Shown here piece after piece: positions 25,696-36,517 of a stretch of DNA of 64,000 nucleotides. The stretch lies in assembly GCF_008710095.1 (NCBI RefSeq), contig NZ_VYKJ01000001.1, positions 620,001 to 684,000 of the forward strand, in the 5' to 3' direction. Each line of letters begins with the position of its first letter. Positions within the stretch are counted from its first letter, which is position 1. The translations under genes were made by a program, and so were the position numbers. The DNA comes from Affinibrenneria salicis. GTDB taxonomy: Bacteria; Pseudomonadota; Gammaproteobacteria; Enterobacterales; Enterobacteriaceae. Under the pieces are notes generated by a model that saw nothing but the letters and a program-made list of their open reading frames with translations, made no database searches and was not told where the DNA came from.

Positions 25696-27528
25696 TTAAT
25701 CATCCAGGAAGCTGCGCAGTACTTCGGAACGGCTCGGGTGGCGCAGTTTACGCAGCGCTTTCGCTTCGATCTGACGGATACGTTCACGCGTTACGTCAAA
25801 CTGCTTGCCCACCTCTTCCAGCGTGTGGTCGGTGTTCATATCGATACCGAAGCGCATACGCAGCACTTTGGCCTCACGCGCCGTCAGGCCGGCCAGCACA
25901 TCGTGCGTGGCGGAGCGCAGGCTTTCCGACGTGGCGGAATCCAGCGGCAGTTCCAGCGTGGTGTCCTCAATAAAATCGCCCAGATGCGAATCTTCATCGT
26001 CGCCGATCGGGGTTTCCATCGAGATCGGCTCTTTGGCGATTTTCAGCACCTTGCGGATCTTATCTTCCGGCATCAGCATCCGCTCGGCCAGCTCTTCCGG
26101 CGACGGTTCACGCCCCATTTCCTGCAGCATCTGGCGTGAAATACGATTGAGTTTATTAATCGTTTCAATCATATGCACAGGAATACGGATAGTACGGGCC
26201 TGGTCGGCGATAGAGCGCGTAATGGCCTGACGGATCCACCAGGTGGCGTAGGTGGAGAATTTATAGCCGCGGCGATATTCAAATTTATCAACGGCTTTCA
26301 TCAGACCGATATTGCCTTCCTGGATCAGATCGAGGAATTGCAGACCGCGGTTGGTGTATTTTTTGGCGATGGAGATAACCAGACGCAGGTTCGCCTCTAC
26401 CATCTCTTTTTTCGCCCGGCGCGCTTTCGCTTCGCCAATCGACATACGGCGGTTGATGTCTTTGACCTGTTCAATGGTCAGACCGGTTTCTTCCTCAATC
26501 TGATGCAGTTTCTGCAGGCCGCGATGCACTTCTTCGGCAACGTCGTTCAGTTTCTCAGACCAGGGCTTGCCCAGAGAAATGGCGGCGTTGAACCAGCTGT
26601 CGTTGGTTTCATTGCCGGCGAACAGATTGACGAAGTTTTTCTTCGGCATTTTGCACTGTTCCACGCACAGCTTCATGATCAGACGTTCCTGAGTGCGCAC
26701 GCGATCCATCATTGAGCGCATGCTGTTGACCAGGAAGTCGAACTGTTTCGGCACCAGACGGAATTGTTTAAACACGTCTGACAGCTTCTGGATTTCGTCC
26801 ATCGCCAGCGCGTGGCTGCGTCCGTTGGCCTTGATTACCTGGCGGGTTGTTTCGTATTGTTCACGCAGATCGGAAAACTTCTGACGGGCCAGTTCCGGAT
26901 CGATGCTGTTATCATCATCGGCATCGTCGTCGTCGTCATCGTCGTCGTCTTCGTCGTCGATCTCTTCGCTGGGCAGTTCCGAGCCCACATGGGTAGCGGT
27001 CGGCGCGATATCTTCTTCCGCGTTCGGATCGACAAAACCGGTAATCAGATCGGACAGGCGGCTTTCGCCCGCCTCGACGCGATCGTACTGTTCAAGCAGA
27101 TAGGTTATCGCTTCCGGGTATTCGGCCACGGAACACTGGACCTGGTTGATACCGTCTTCGATACGTTTGGCAATATCAATTTCGCCTTCACGGGTCAACA
27201 GTTCGACGGTACCCATTTCGCGCATATACATGCGCACCGGGTCGGTGGTGCGACCGATCTCGGATTCAACGCTGGACAGAACCTGAGCCGCGGCTTCTAC
27301 CGCATCTTCGTCGGCATTATTTTCTGCCAGCATGAGATCATCGGCATCAGGTGCTTCTTCCATCACCTGGATGCCCATGTCATTAATCATCTGGATGATG
27401 TCTTCGATCTGATCGGAGTCGATGATATCTTCCGGCAGATGGTCATTGACCTCAGCATAGGTCAGGTAGCCTTGCTCCTTACCATGGGTGACAAGTAGCT
27501 TAAGCTGTGACTGCGGGTTTTGCTCCAT
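25696..27528 (-). CDS. rpoD: RNA polymerase sigma factor sigma-70
   Basis: This is the 610-residue primary sigma factor, started at the ATG at 27528 ([13 protein letters not shown]) as in E. coli (613 aa). The open frame extends 42 codons further upstream without homology. Region 1.1 (1-80), an acidic non-conserved region with a run of Asp at about 190-215, region 2 ([57 protein letters not shown], about 380-435) and region 4.2 HTH ([27 protein letters not shown], about 570-597) are all visible. It is the last gene of rpsU-dnaG-rpoD. Confidence 0.98.
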   Translation of the reverse strand: MEQNPQSQLKLLVTHGKEQGYLTYAEVNDHLPEDIIDSDQIEDIIQMINDMGIQVMEEAPDADDLMLAENNADEDAVEAAAQVLSSVESEIGRTTDPVRMYMREMGTVELLTREGEIDIAKRIEDGINQVQCSVAEYPEAITYLLEQYDRVEAGESRLSDLITGFVDPNAEEDIAPTATHVGSELPSEEIDDEDDDDDDDDDADDDNSIDPELARQKFSDLREQYETTRQVIKANGRSHALAMDEIQKLSDVFKQFRLVPKQFDFLVNSMRSMMDRVRTQERLIMKLCVEQCKMPKKNFVNLFAGNETNDSWFNAAISLGKPWSEKLNDVAEEVHRGLQKLHQIEEETGLTIEQVKDINRRMSIGEAKARRAKKEMVEANLRLVISIAKKYTNRGLQFLDLIQEGNIGLMKAVDKFEYRRGYKFSTYATWWIRQAITRSIADQARTIRIPVHMIETINKLNRISRQMLQEMGREPSPEELAERMLMPEDKIRKVLKIAKEPISMETPIGDDEDSHLGDFIEDTTLELPLDSATSESLRSATHDVLAGLTAREAKVLRMRFGIDMNTDHTLEEVGKQFDVTRERIRQIEAKALRKLRHPSRSEVLRSFLDD

Positions 27529-27681
27529 AAGACGGTATCCACACTTCAGAGTATATGGGTTGGTGTTGGTCGGCGATAATTGCCAACAATAACATTTGGG
27601 GCTTTCACTTATCGCCGCGGCCCCTGCTGCGGCATTGGTGGGGCGCTTTCCCACTCTTTATCGGCAATTAAGCCTCGGAAA

Positions 27682-29430
27682 TCATTTCTTTTTTGCCAGG
27701 ACCTGATTCAGGGCATTCACTTCCGCTCGTTCTTCCGGCGTCAGGCCCTGAGTACGCGCCTGGGCTATGAGTGTTTCAAGCCGCTGTTCCAGAATCTGGT
27801 CGTACAGACTGGCCAGCGTATCGACAAATGTCTCTTCTATCTTTTCCTCTACGATCATGTGGTTCCATGTCGCCAGAGTTTCAAGCTGATGGCTTAATTT
27901 ATTATCTCTGTACTGTTCCAGCAGTTGCCCCGTGGTCAATCCCGGCTGCGCCTGACAGGTTTTCACCAGCTCGATAAACAGCGGCAGACCGGCGGTTTTC
28001 GATGAAGTAAGCCCCTCCAGCGCCGGCACCTGTGCGGCCAACTGAGGATTTTGCACCAGCAGTCCTATTAGTATACGCATGGTTGTGCGTTTTAGCCGGG
28101 GGGCCTGGTAGGGTTGCGCATTTTCCGCCTGTCTGGGAAGCAGACGATCCAACTGACTGTCTTCCAGAATACCCAGTTTGTTGCCCAGTTGCTGGCGCAA
28201 ATAAAGCCGCAGCGTTTCGCCCGGTATCTGACCAATCAACGGCAACGCCAGAGTACTAAGCTTGGTGCGCCCTTCCGGCGAGCTCATGTCCACCTGCTGC
28301 TGCAGGGTTTCGAACAGAAACACCGACAGCGCCTGCGCCTGCTCCATTCGCTGTTCAAAGGCCTCCCGGCCTTCTTTGCGCACCAGCGTATCGGGGTCCT
28401 CGCCGTCAGGCAGAAACATAAACCGCAACTGACGCCCGTCGTTCAGCCATGGCAGCGCGGTTTCCAGCGCTCGCCATGCCGCTTCGCGCCCGGCCCGGTC
28501 GCCGTCGTAGCAACACACCACGTTATCGGTGGCGCGGAACAACAGCTGAATATGTTCGGCGGTGGTGGAGGTTCCCAGCGACGCAACGGCATAGTCGATG
28601 CCAAACTGCGCCAGCGCCACCACATCCATATAGCCTTCAACAACCAGCAGACGCGCCAGTTCCGGATGGTTTTGCTGCGCCTCGTAAAGGCCATACAGCT
28701 GGCGGCCTTTATGAAAAATTTCCGTTTCGGGCGAGTTCAGGTATTTGGGCACCCCGTCGCCCAGCACCCGGCCGCCAAAGGCGATCACGCGGCCGCGTTT
28801 ATCCCGAATAGGGAACATAACGCGATCGCGAAAGCGGTCGTACATTCTGCCCTGATCGTTAGTCACCAGCATGCCGGCATCGTTCAGTGTGCTTTTGTCG
28901 TCCGGGTGCTGACCAAAACGTTTTAATACGTTGTCCCAGCCGGCCGGCGCAAAACCGATGGCGAAATGGTTGATGACTTCGGCGCTCAACCCGCGCTGCT
29001 CAAGATACTGACGCGCCGCGGAGCCGCCCGACTGGCGCAACGACTGCTGGTAAAACGCACTGAGCTTATCCATTAACTGGTACAGACTCTGGCGCTGATG
29101 GCGTTCCAGCGGCGTCGGGCCTGTGCCGGTTTCATACGGTACTTCCAGACCGTGCATCGTCGCCAGTTCTTCAATGCTTTCGACGAATTCGAGTCGGTCG
29201 TAATTCATCAAAAAATCAATGGCGTTACCGTGTGCGCCACAGCCGAAGCAGTGGTAGAACTGTTTATCGCCGTTTACGGTGAAAGAGGGGGTTTTCTCGT
29301 GATGGAACGGACAACAGGCGTGATAATTCTTGCCTTGCTTTTTCAGCTTTACCCGCGCGTCGATCAGGTCGATGATGTCGGTTCGAGCCAGCAAGTCATT
29401 GATAAATACGCGTGGAATTCGTCCAGCCAT
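27682..29430 (-). CDS. dnaG: DNA primase
   Basis: This 582-residue primase (E. coli 581) synthesises Okazaki-fragment primers. The N-terminal zinc finger is CCPFHHEKTPSF...FYHCFGCGAHG (about 39-64). TOPRIM motifs are LLVVEGYMDVVAL (about 263) and CYDGDRAGR (about 308). A C-terminal helical DnaB-binding region covers about 430-582. It lies in the macromolecular synthesis operon, 122 bp after rpsU with a terminator-like hairpin between. Confidence 0.98.
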   Translation of the reverse strand: MAGRIPRVFINDLLARTDIIDLIDARVKLKKQGKNYHACCPFHHEKTPSFTVNGDKQFYHCFGCGAHGNAIDFLMNYDRLEFVESIEELATMHGLEVPYETGTGPTPLERHQRQSLYQLMDKLSAFYQQSLRQSGGSAARQYLEQRGLSAEVINHFAIGFAPAGWDNVLKRFGQHPDDKSTLNDAGMLVTNDQGRMYDRFRDRVMFPIRDKRGRVIAFGGRVLGDGVPKYLNSPETEIFHKGRQLYGLYEAQQNHPELARLLVVEGYMDVVALAQFGIDYAVASLGTSTTAEHIQLLFRATDNVVCCYDGDRAGREAAWRALETALPWLNDGRQLRFMFLPDGEDPDTLVRKEGREAFEQRMEQAQALSVFLFETLQQQVDMSSPEGRTKLSTLALPLIGQIPGETLRLYLRQQLGNKLGILEDSQLDRLLPRQAENAQPYQAPRLKRTTMRILIGLLVQNPQLAAQVPALEGLTSSKTAGLPLFIELVKTCQAQPGLTTGQLLEQYRDNKLSHQLETLATWNHMIVEEKIEETFVDTLASLYDQILEQRLETLIAQARTQGLTPEERAEVNALNQVLAKKK

Positions 29431-29451
29431 AAGCCCCTGAATGTTAGCTTA

Positions 29452-29491
29452 TAAACGACAGCAAGCCGCGCTTCCTTTCGGAAAGCACGGC
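29452..29491 (-). terminator. Partial terminator between rpsU and dnaG
   Basis: A stem GCCGTGCTTTCC/GGAAGCGCGGC with a GAAA loop is followed by TTGCTGTCGTTT on the minus strand. In E. coli an internal terminator at this place lowers dnaG relative to rpsU expression. Confidence 0.7.
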
Positions 29492-29552
29492 CTTCGTATG
29501 CAACTGCTAAGTCTGCGGATTAATCACGCGATGGAGGTCACCCTCCAGAAAA

Positions 29553-29780
<228 letters not shown>

Positions 29781-30028
29781 TCAGTAAATTCGGTTTGTCG
29801 CTGGCGTTGTGCCAGCCATTTTCAAAATGGTGCGGAATTCTACTGCATCAGGACAGTACTTGTAAAGTGCCCGGGCGAACATAAAACCTCCGGCCCCGGC
29901 CAGAGCCGATCCTTGCGCTTTATGCTACACTGCGCGCTGGCAGGCGGGCGGGCAAGTATAGCATGTTCCCGGCGAACCCGGGCTATGCGCCGCGCCGCCG
30001 AACATAAGACAGGAAAACAGGAATTGCA

Positions 30029-31042
30029 ATGCGTGTTCTGGGGATTGAAACCTCGTGCGATGAAACCGGGGTGGCCGTGTATGACGATCGGGCCGGTCTG
30101 CTCGCCAATCAGTTATATAGCCAGGTGAAACTGCACGCCGACTATGGCGGCGTGGTGCCCGAACTGGCTTCACGCGATCACGTGCGCAAAACGGTGCCGC
30201 TGATCCAGGCCGCCCTGCGCGAGGCGGATTTAACCCCCGGCGATATCGACGGCGTGGCCTATACCGCCGGCCCCGGGCTGGTCGGCGCTCTGCTGGTCGG
30301 CGCAACGGTCGGCAGGGCGCTGGCGTTTGCCTGGAACGTGCCGGCCATACCGGTTCATCATATGGAAGGGCACCTGCTGGCGCCGATGCTGGAAGATAAT
30401 CCGCCGCCGTTTCCTTTTGTCGCGCTGCTGGTGTCCGGCGGCCACACCCAACTGATTAGCGTTACCGGCGTCGGTCAGTATCAACTGCTGGGCGAATCCA
30501 TTGATGACGCCGCCGGCGAAGCGTTCGATAAAACCGCCAAATTGCTCGGGCTGGATTATCCCGGCGGTCCGCTGTTGTCGAAAATGGCGCAGCAGGGGAA
30601 GCCAGGGCGCTTTACTTTTCCGCGCCCGATGACAGACCGGCCGGGGCTGGATTTCAGTTTCTCCGGTCTGAAGACCTTCGCGGCCAATACCATTCGCAAC
30701 AGCGGCGACGACGATCAGACCCGGGCGGATATCGCCAGAGCCTTCGAAGATGCGGTAGTGGATACGCTGGCGATTAAATGCCGCCGGGCGCTGGATCAGA
30801 CCGGTTTTCGTCGGCTGGTGATGGCCGGTGGGGTGAGCGCCAACCGTGCGCTGCGTCAGCGACTGCAGACCGTAATGGAACAGCGCGGCGGGGAGGTGTT
30901 TTATGCCCGACCGGCGTTCTGCACCGATAATGGCGCGATGATTGCCTATGCCGGTATGGTACGCCTGAGTCACGGCAGTAAAGACGATCTTGCGGTCAGC
31001 GTGCGTCCGCGCTGGCCGCTGGCGGAGTTACCTGCGCTGTGA
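30029..31042 (+). CDS. tsaD: tRNA N6-threonylcarbamoyladenosine transferase
   Basis: This 337-residue TsaD (Gcp/YgjD) transfers the threonylcarbamoyl group to A37 of ANN-decoding tRNAs. The N-terminal [19 protein letters not shown], the metal-binding [10 protein letters not shown] motif (about 111-120) and C-terminal [12 protein letters not shown] are present. It is divergent from rpsU. Downstream it meets argR tail to tail, which differs from the E. coli neighbourhood. Confidence 0.97.
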   Translation: MRVLGIETSCDETGVAVYDDRAGLLANQLYSQVKLHADYGGVVPELASRDHVRKTVPLIQAALREADLTPGDIDGVAYTAGPGLVGALLVGATVGRALAFAWNVPAIPVHHMEGHLLAPMLEDNPPPFPFVALLVSGGHTQLISVTGVGQYQLLGESIDDAAGEAFDKTAKLLGLDYPGGPLLSKMAQQGKPGRFTFPRPMTDRPGLDFSFSGLKTFAANTIRNSGDDDQTRADIARAFEDAVVDTLAIKCRRALDQTGFRRLVMAGGVSANRALRQRLQTVMEQRGGEVFYARPAFCTDNGAMIAYAGMVRLSHGSKDDLAVSVRPRWPLAELPAL

Positions 31043-31157
31043 CGGCGGCGCCTGCCGGGGGGGTTAAGGCCGTGGGGCGGCGCGTCCGTTGGCTTGCCGT
31101 CCCCTGGCATCGGTGGGAAAAAAGAACGGCGCCGCGTAAATCGGCGGTCGACGAGAC

Positions 31158-31628
31158 TTACAGTTCCTGCTCGAACAGGGCCAGTATAGTGTCGTACAGT
31201 TGTTTTACGCTGAATTCCTTCGCCGGGGTGGTGAAGATGGTGTCGTCCCCGGCAATGGTGCCTAAAATCCCCTCCGCTTTACCCAGCGAGTCCAGCAGGC
31301 GCGCGATGAGCTGCGCCGCTCCCGGTGTGGTATGGATCACTACGACTGAATCGTTGTAGTCCACATCCAATACCAGGTTTTTCAGCGGACTGGTGGCGGT
31401 CGGTACGCCCAGTTCGGCAGGCAGGCAGTAGACCATTTCCATTTTAGCGTTGCGCGTGCGCACGGCGCCAAATTTAGTCAGCATACGGGAAACCTTGGAC
31501 TGGTTGATATTCTCGAACCCTTCGTCCTGCAATGCCTGCACAATTTCACTTTGAGAGCTGAACTTTTCTTCTTTTAACAGTGCTTTGAACGCTTTGATCA
31601 GATCATCTTGTTTTGTGGAATTACGCAT
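31158..31628 (-). CDS. argR: Arginine repressor
   Basis: This is 156 residues from the ATG at 31628 ([29 protein letters not shown]), the same length as E. coli ArgR; the open frame runs 31 codons further without homology. An N-terminal winged HTH (about 1-75, [27 protein letters not shown]) is followed by the arginine-binding hexamerisation domain ([26 protein letters not shown]). Two ARG boxes lie 50-88 bp upstream, so it is autoregulated. It is divergent from mdh, as in E. coli. Confidence 0.97.
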   Translation of the reverse strand: MRNSTKQDDLIKAFKALLKEEKFSSQSEIVQALQDEGFENINQSKVSRMLTKFGAVRTRNAKMEMVYCLPAELGVPTATSPLKNLVLDVDYNDSVVVIHTTPGAAQLIARLLDSLGKAEGILGTIAGDDTIFTTPAKEFSVKQLYDTILALFEQEL

Positions 31629-32094
31629 ACGGCCACCCGTTATTTTTAGCTTTATCGAGCGTGCCATTATGCAGATGGATGCATTTTTATTCAATATCAA
31701 TGCGTATAAATTGAGAAACAAAACGGAAATGATGCGGCGTCATCAACATTGGGCCGAATTTTATCGCGAAGCCGCCGCAGCGGAAAATGTGCGTATCAGC
31801 TCACATAAATGTAATTAAAATGTTATCAAACTGGCCTTGGCACGCACGCGTCAACCGCTGTGATGTAGAAAATTACGCCAGAATGCGCCTGGTTTGTGCA
31901 CACATCACATAACTTTAATTACCTTTCAAATAATTGGCACGTTTTCATTTATTATTAAGGGCATAAGCTGTTTTTTTAGTGTCCGATATCGCAAGCTCAG
32001 GGCAAGAAAATTGTCTTTATCTTTGTCCTGATATTAAATCCTAATCAGATGAATTCACGGCACTTCTTCACTTTATGATAATAAGGAGTACAGA
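31629..32094. other. 466-bp argR/mdh divergent regulatory region
   Basis: No gene is supported here. The left part holds the ARG boxes of argR. The right part is AT-rich leader and promoter DNA of mdh, with an AAGGAG site 6 bases before its ATG. A weak promoter candidate (TTGTCT, 17 bases, TTAAAT) lies near 32010-32040. Open frames here are chance. Confidence 0.6.
31678..31716 (-). promoter_or_regulatory. Tandem ARG boxes (ArgR operator)
   Basis: Two 18-bp boxes lie 3 bp apart, the spacing known for ArgR operators. Box 1 is 31678-31695, with core TGCATTTTTATTCA against consensus TGAATWWWWATTCA. Box 2 is 31699-31716, with core TGCGTATAAATTGA. They lie in the argR promoter region. Confidence 0.8.
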
Positions 32095-33033
32095 ATGAAA
32101 GTTGCAGTTCTTGGCGCCGCGGGCGGTATCGGGCAGGCGCTCGCTCTCCTCCTGAAAACCCAGCTTCCTTCAGGTTCAGAATTATCTCTCTATGACATCG
32201 CGCCGGTAACGCCAGGCGTGGCCGTCGATCTGAGCCATATTCCTACTCCCGTTGATATCAAAGGCTTTTGCGGCGAAGATGCCAGGCCTGCGCTGATCGG
32301 CGCGGACGTTGTGCTGATTTCTGCCGGCGTGGCGCGTAAGCCCGGCATGGATCGGGCCGATCTGTTTAACGTCAATGCCGGGATTGTCCGTAATCTGGTG
32401 GAGCAGATCGCTCATACCTGCCCGCAGGCCTTTATCGGCATCATCACCAACCCGGTCAATACTACCGTGGCGATAGCCGCCGATGTACTGCTCAGGGAAG
32501 GCGTTTACGATAAAAACAAGCTGTTTGGCGTGACCACGCTGGACGTTATTCGCTCCAGCACCTTTATCGCCGGGTTAAAAAACAAACAGCCGCAGGATGT
32601 GCATGTGCCGGTCATCGGCGGCCATTCGGGCGTGACGATCCTGCCGTTGCTGTCGCAGGTGGAAGGCATCAGCTTTAGCGAACAGGAAGTGGTCGAGCTA
32701 ACTCGTCGCATTCAGAATGCCGGTACGGAAGTGGTGGAGGCGAAGGCCGGCGGCGGCTCGGCCACGTTGTCGATGGGCGAAGCTGCGGCTCGCTTCGCGC
32801 TTTCGCTGGTGCGCGCGCGGCTGGGGGAAAATAATATTGTCGAATATGCCTATGTTGAGGGTGACGGACACTATACCCGCTTCTTCGCTCAACCGGTTCT
32901 GCTGGGCCAAAACGGTATTGCGGAGTTTCTGGATATTGGTCCGCTGAGCCGCTATGAACAGGAGTCTCTGGACAGCATGCTGGATGTGCTGAACAAAGAT
33001 ATCGAGTTAGGTGAAGCCTTTGTGAGAAGTTAA
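32095..33033 (+). CDS. mdh: Malate dehydrogenase (NAD)
   Basis: This 312-residue TCA-cycle enzyme matches E. coli Mdh in length. The NAD-binding [10 protein letters not shown] (7-16), substrate loop [11 protein letters not shown] (81-91), TTLDVIRS with Arg (147-154) and catalytic His in [12 protein letters not shown] (175-186) are all seen. It is divergent from argR, with a terminator after the stop. Confidence 0.98.
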   Translation: MKVAVLGAAGGIGQALALLLKTQLPSGSELSLYDIAPVTPGVAVDLSHIPTPVDIKGFCGEDARPALIGADVVLISAGVARKPGMDRADLFNVNAGIVRNLVEQIAHTCPQAFIGIITNPVNTTVAIAADVLLREGVYDKNKLFGVTTLDVIRSSTFIAGLKNKQPQDVHVPVIGGHSGVTILPLLSQVEGISFSEQEVVELTRRIQNAGTEVVEAKAGGGSATLSMGEAAARFALSLVRARLGENNIVEYAYVEGDGHYTRFFAQPVLLGQNGIAEFLDIGPLSRYEQESLDSMLDVLNKDIELGEAFVRS

Positions 33034-33060
33034 CCGCCATGGAGCAGGATATATCACGGA

Positions 33061-33089
33061 AAAGCCGGAGATGGCTTATCTCCGGCTTT
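33061..33089. terminator. Bidirectional terminator, mdh / sfsB
   Basis: An 11-bp stem (AAAGCCGGAGA/TCTCCGGCTTT) with a 7-base loop lies between the convergent mdh and Ner-like genes. A-rich and T-rich flanks are built into the arms. Confidence 0.85.
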
Positions 33090-33093
33090 CCGG

Positions 33094-33357
33094 TTAGCTG
33101 GGACGTATCAGCTTTTTCCTGTCCAGGAGTTGGTTGGTTTTAGGATCGTAGTAGCGGCTGGGCCAAATTTCAGAAGGATGAATGCCTAGCGCATCGGCAA
33201 TAAGCCATTCCCCTTTCGGCCAGGGGCGTGACAGCGCGTTGGCCAGGGTTGATGAACTTAGCCCGGCGGCGCGAGACACCGCAGCCAGCGTTGTTCCTTT
33301 CTTTCGTAGAGCAGCAATAATATCCGCAGGATGCCAGTCATTGTTCCTTGAGTTCAT
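33094..33357 (-). CDS. sfsB: Ner-like DNA-binding transcriptional regulator (SfsB/Nlp)
   Basis: This 87-residue HTH protein of the Ner family (phage Mu Ner, E. coli SfsB) begins MNSRNNDWHPADIIAALRKKGTTLAAVSRAAGLSSSTLANALSRPWPKGEWLIADALG. The pattern W-x2-A-D-I-I-A-x-L and the final EIWPSRY match SfsB. E. coli sfsB also lies near ispB, and it activates maltose genes with CRP. Here it lies between mdh and a Mu-type HTH gene. Confidence 0.9.
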   Translation of the reverse strand: MNSRNNDWHPADIIAALRKKGTTLAAVSRAAGLSSSTLANALSRPWPKGEWLIADALGIHPSEIWPSRYYDPKTNQLLDRKKLIRPS

Positions 33358-34185
33358 AAGCCTTCCCTTCTTTCTGTAGGACTAACTTAATTAGCGGTTT
33401 AACTAAGATGAACTAGTTAAAAACCTGACTAATGAGAATATATTATTGAGAAACAATATAGCATCAAATTTCCAAATGGTTTTCAATTAATTTCCTGATA
33501 AATTTGTTTTTGCTATGAATAGCACTATTAGAATGAATGGCGATGAAAAACGTATGGTCAGCCAGGGAATTGATAGAGAAGAAATTTTTCTTTCAGACGG
33601 GCGTGAGCATATATGCGAAGGGACGATGCAAAAATGGAATATCATGACGAAACGGCGCGCGCGACCGGACAAAAATAGATTGGTGCATGTTTGATTCGCG
33701 GCGATAAAGGTTCCAGTTTAACGTGGCCGGATAGCCATTCGGTTCGCTATTGGTGCTGATGATTTCATTTAATCGATTGTTATATATTGATTTTATTTCC
33801 CCTTGCGCCACGCTTACTCCCCCGATTGTATCCGTCGGCAACGCTGGTTTCGGCCAACATGAATCCGGCAATAATTCAAATGAGAGACGGTGCGGATCTT
33901 ATTTACCGCCTGGCTCTGCCCTGACGGGGAACGGTATATTTCCATGTTTGATGCTGCTTTATGTAACGCGTTTATCTAACGTGTTTCTTTATATCCTGCC
34001 GGTTATCCGCTGTCTTTGTTATTTCAACATGGCGTTTTTTTATTGATTTATCGATACGGCTAACATTGAATCGTTAGCCGTTTAGATAACGATAAGCTAT
34101 TATATGGAAACTTAAACAGAACGTGTTCATATTTTTCCTGAAAAAAAATGTTTTGAGAAGCACAACAAAACTGGAATGAAAAGGT
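33358..34185. other. 828-bp AT-rich region without a clear gene
   Basis: The base composition is clearly more AT-rich than the flanking core genes. Two overlapping opposite open frames (33593-33871 minus, 33750-34046 plus) lack recognisable domains, and I treat them as chance or remnants. A hairpin with 8-bp arms (CGGCTAAC/GTTAGCCG) lies at 34057-34080. The region separates two divergent phage-type HTH genes. Confidence 0.55.
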
Positions 34186-34566
34186 ATGAAAAAGGATAAG
34201 CAACAGTCATGGTTTGCTCCCGCTGAGTTGCTCGGCATCGGCGGTTTGCCGAAATCGCCGCAGGGGCTGAATAAGCGGGCGAGGGAAGACGGCTGGGAGA
34301 AGCGACGGCGCAAAGGGGTTCAGGGGCGCGGCGTTGAATATGCTTTTGAAAGCCTGCCGGAGCCGGTGAGGCACGCTCTGCTGATGCAGGAACAGGCGTC
34401 GCCCGAGTATCGGGTGGAAAAAGAACCGGATCCGCTGGCCGTATGGGTACAGGTTTTTCAGCAGTGTTCGCAACAAGAGCAGGAACAGCTGGTGAACTTC
34501 ATACTGCGCGAAGGACTGGTGGCGATGCTGGCTCGTCTGGGCCTGGCTCCCGATACGCTGGCATAG
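34186..34566 (+). CDS. Mu-type HTH DNA-binding protein (MuA/Mu c N-terminal domain-like)
   Basis: This 126-residue protein has the HTH Mu-type domain in residues 8-66. It shows WFAPAELLGIGGLPKSPQGL, NKRAREDGWEKRRRKGVQGRG and YAFESLPEPVRHALL, the pattern of the N-termini of Mu transposase A and Mu repressor c. The rest is a short helical tail (about 85-120), with no transposase catalytic core. The size is closer to a repressor than to a transposase. It is divergent from the Ner-like gene 828 bp away and convergent with ispB. Confidence 0.8.
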   Translation: MKKDKQQSWFAPAELLGIGGLPKSPQGLNKRAREDGWEKRRRKGVQGRGVEYAFESLPEPVRHALLMQEQASPEYRVEKEPDPLAVWVQVFQQCSQQEQEQLVNFILREGLVAMLARLGLAPDTLA

Positions 34567-34594
34567 CGCGACGGGCGCAGGTCCCTGTCAGGAT

Positions 34595-35566
34595 TCAGAA
34601 GTCACGCTGTACGGCAAGGTGAGCGAGCCCTTCCAGCGCAAGGCGGTAGGGGGTTGACGGCAGAATCCGCAGGGCGGCGATGGCTTTATCCGCTTCCTGT
34701 TCCGCACGCAGACGGGTATAGCTGAGCGAGCCGCACTGCTGCATCGTTTCCAGCACCGGCTCCAGCAAATGCCGGCCGTTGCCCTGTTCGATGGCCTGGC
34801 GGATCTGCGCGCTCTGCTGCGGGGTGCCGTGGTGCATGGCGTGCAGCAGGGGCAGCGTCGGTTTGCCTTCATTGAGATCGTCGCCGGTGTTTTTGCCCAG
34901 CGTTTTACCATCGGCGCTGTAATCGAGCAGATCGTCAATCAGCTGAAAAGCGGTGCCCAGATAGCGGCCGTAGTCCTGCAGGGCCTGTTCCTGCTGCGGA
35001 CTGGCGCCGGCCAGAATCGCCGAGGACTGCGAAGCCGCCTCAAACAGACGCGCGGTTTTGCTGTAAATCACCCGCATGTAACTCTCTTCGCTGATGTTCG
35101 GGTCGTTGCAGTTCATCAGTTGCAGGACTTCGCCTTCCGCAATCACGTTGACCGCTTCCGACATCAGGGCCAGCACGCGCAGCGACTGCAGGCTGGTCAT
35201 CATTTGAAACGCGCGGGTATAAATAAAGTCGCCGACCAGCACGCTGGCCGCATTGCCAAACGCCGCGTTGGCCGTCGCCTTACCCCGCCGCATGTCCGAT
35301 TCGTCCACCACGTCGTCATGCAGCAGCGTTGCGGTGTGAATAAATTCGATCAGCGCCGCTACGGTGATATGTTTATCGCCCTGGTAAGACAGCGCGCGCG
35401 CCGCGAGAACGGCGATCATGGGACGAATGCGCTTACCTCCGCCGCTGATAATATAGTGGCCGAGCTGGTTAATCAGTGCGACATCGGAGTTCAACTGTTC
35501 AAGGATAACCCCGTTCACGGCGGTCATATCCTCGCTGGTTAACTCGGTAATTTGTTCTGGATTCAT
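34595..35566 (-). CDS. ispB: Octaprenyl diphosphate synthase
   Basis: This is 323 residues from the ATG at 35566 (MNPEQITELTSEDM), identical in length to E. coli IspB; the open frame extends 57 codons upstream without homology. It makes the C40 side chain of ubiquinone and menaquinone. The two Asp-rich motifs are LLHDDVVDESD (about 81-91) and LIDDLLDYSAD (about 208-218). It is divergent from rplU, with 274 bp of promoter DNA between. Confidence 0.97.
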   Translation of the reverse strand: MNPEQITELTSEDMTAVNGVILEQLNSDVALINQLGHYIISGGGKRIRPMIAVLAARALSYQGDKHITVAALIEFIHTATLLHDDVVDESDMRRGKATANAAFGNAASVLVGDFIYTRAFQMMTSLQSLRVLALMSEAVNVIAEGEVLQLMNCNDPNISEESYMRVIYSKTARLFEAASQSSAILAGASPQQEQALQDYGRYLGTAFQLIDDLLDYSADGKTLGKNTGDDLNEGKPTLPLLHAMHHGTPQQSAQIRQAIEQGNGRHLLEPVLETMQQCGSLSYTRLRAEQEADKAIAALRILPSTPYRLALEGLAHLAVQRDF

Positions 35567-35792
35567 TGTTTTTGTCAGCCAGGTTTTTCTTTTCTTCACA
35601 GTGCCACATCGTGTTGCGATTGCTGTTCGTGGCGCTGTATAACGGAAACAGTGTGGCTGATTGTACTTGAAAAATGCCGCAGATAAACGCCAGTTAAGGC
35701 GCGTGATTCTTTTTCTTCTCGTTGCTTTATTCTGCACTTGTCATCCGGGGGATTTTTGCGTAGAATTCGCGCCCTATTGTGAATATTTATAG

Positions 35793-36152
<360 letters not shown>

Positions 36153-36159
36153 GTTTTAG

Positions 36160-36429
<270 letters not shown>

Positions 36430-36454
36430 TTTTCGCGTTTAAGCCAACAGATTT

Positions 36455-36483
36455 AAGCCCCGCAATTTATTGCGGGGCTTTTT
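36455..36483 (+). terminator. rplU-rpmA terminator
   Basis: AAGCCCCGCAA/TTGCGGGGCTT with a 4-base loop and a TTTTT tail lies 26 bases after the rpmA stop. Confidence 0.92.
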
Positions 36484-36517
36484 ACATTCTGCTTTGGGGA
36501 AGGATCAGAGAGGCGAG

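Noticed and set aside
26903..26965. GTC/GAC triplet run in rpoD as an expanding microsatellite
   Set aside because: It encodes the acidic Asp-rich segment that sigma-70 normally has in this place, and the run is interrupted.
33593..34046. Two overlapping frames (92 and 98 codons) in the AT-rich pocket
   Set aside because: They lie on opposite strands over the same DNA. Neither has a good ribosome site or a recognisable domain.
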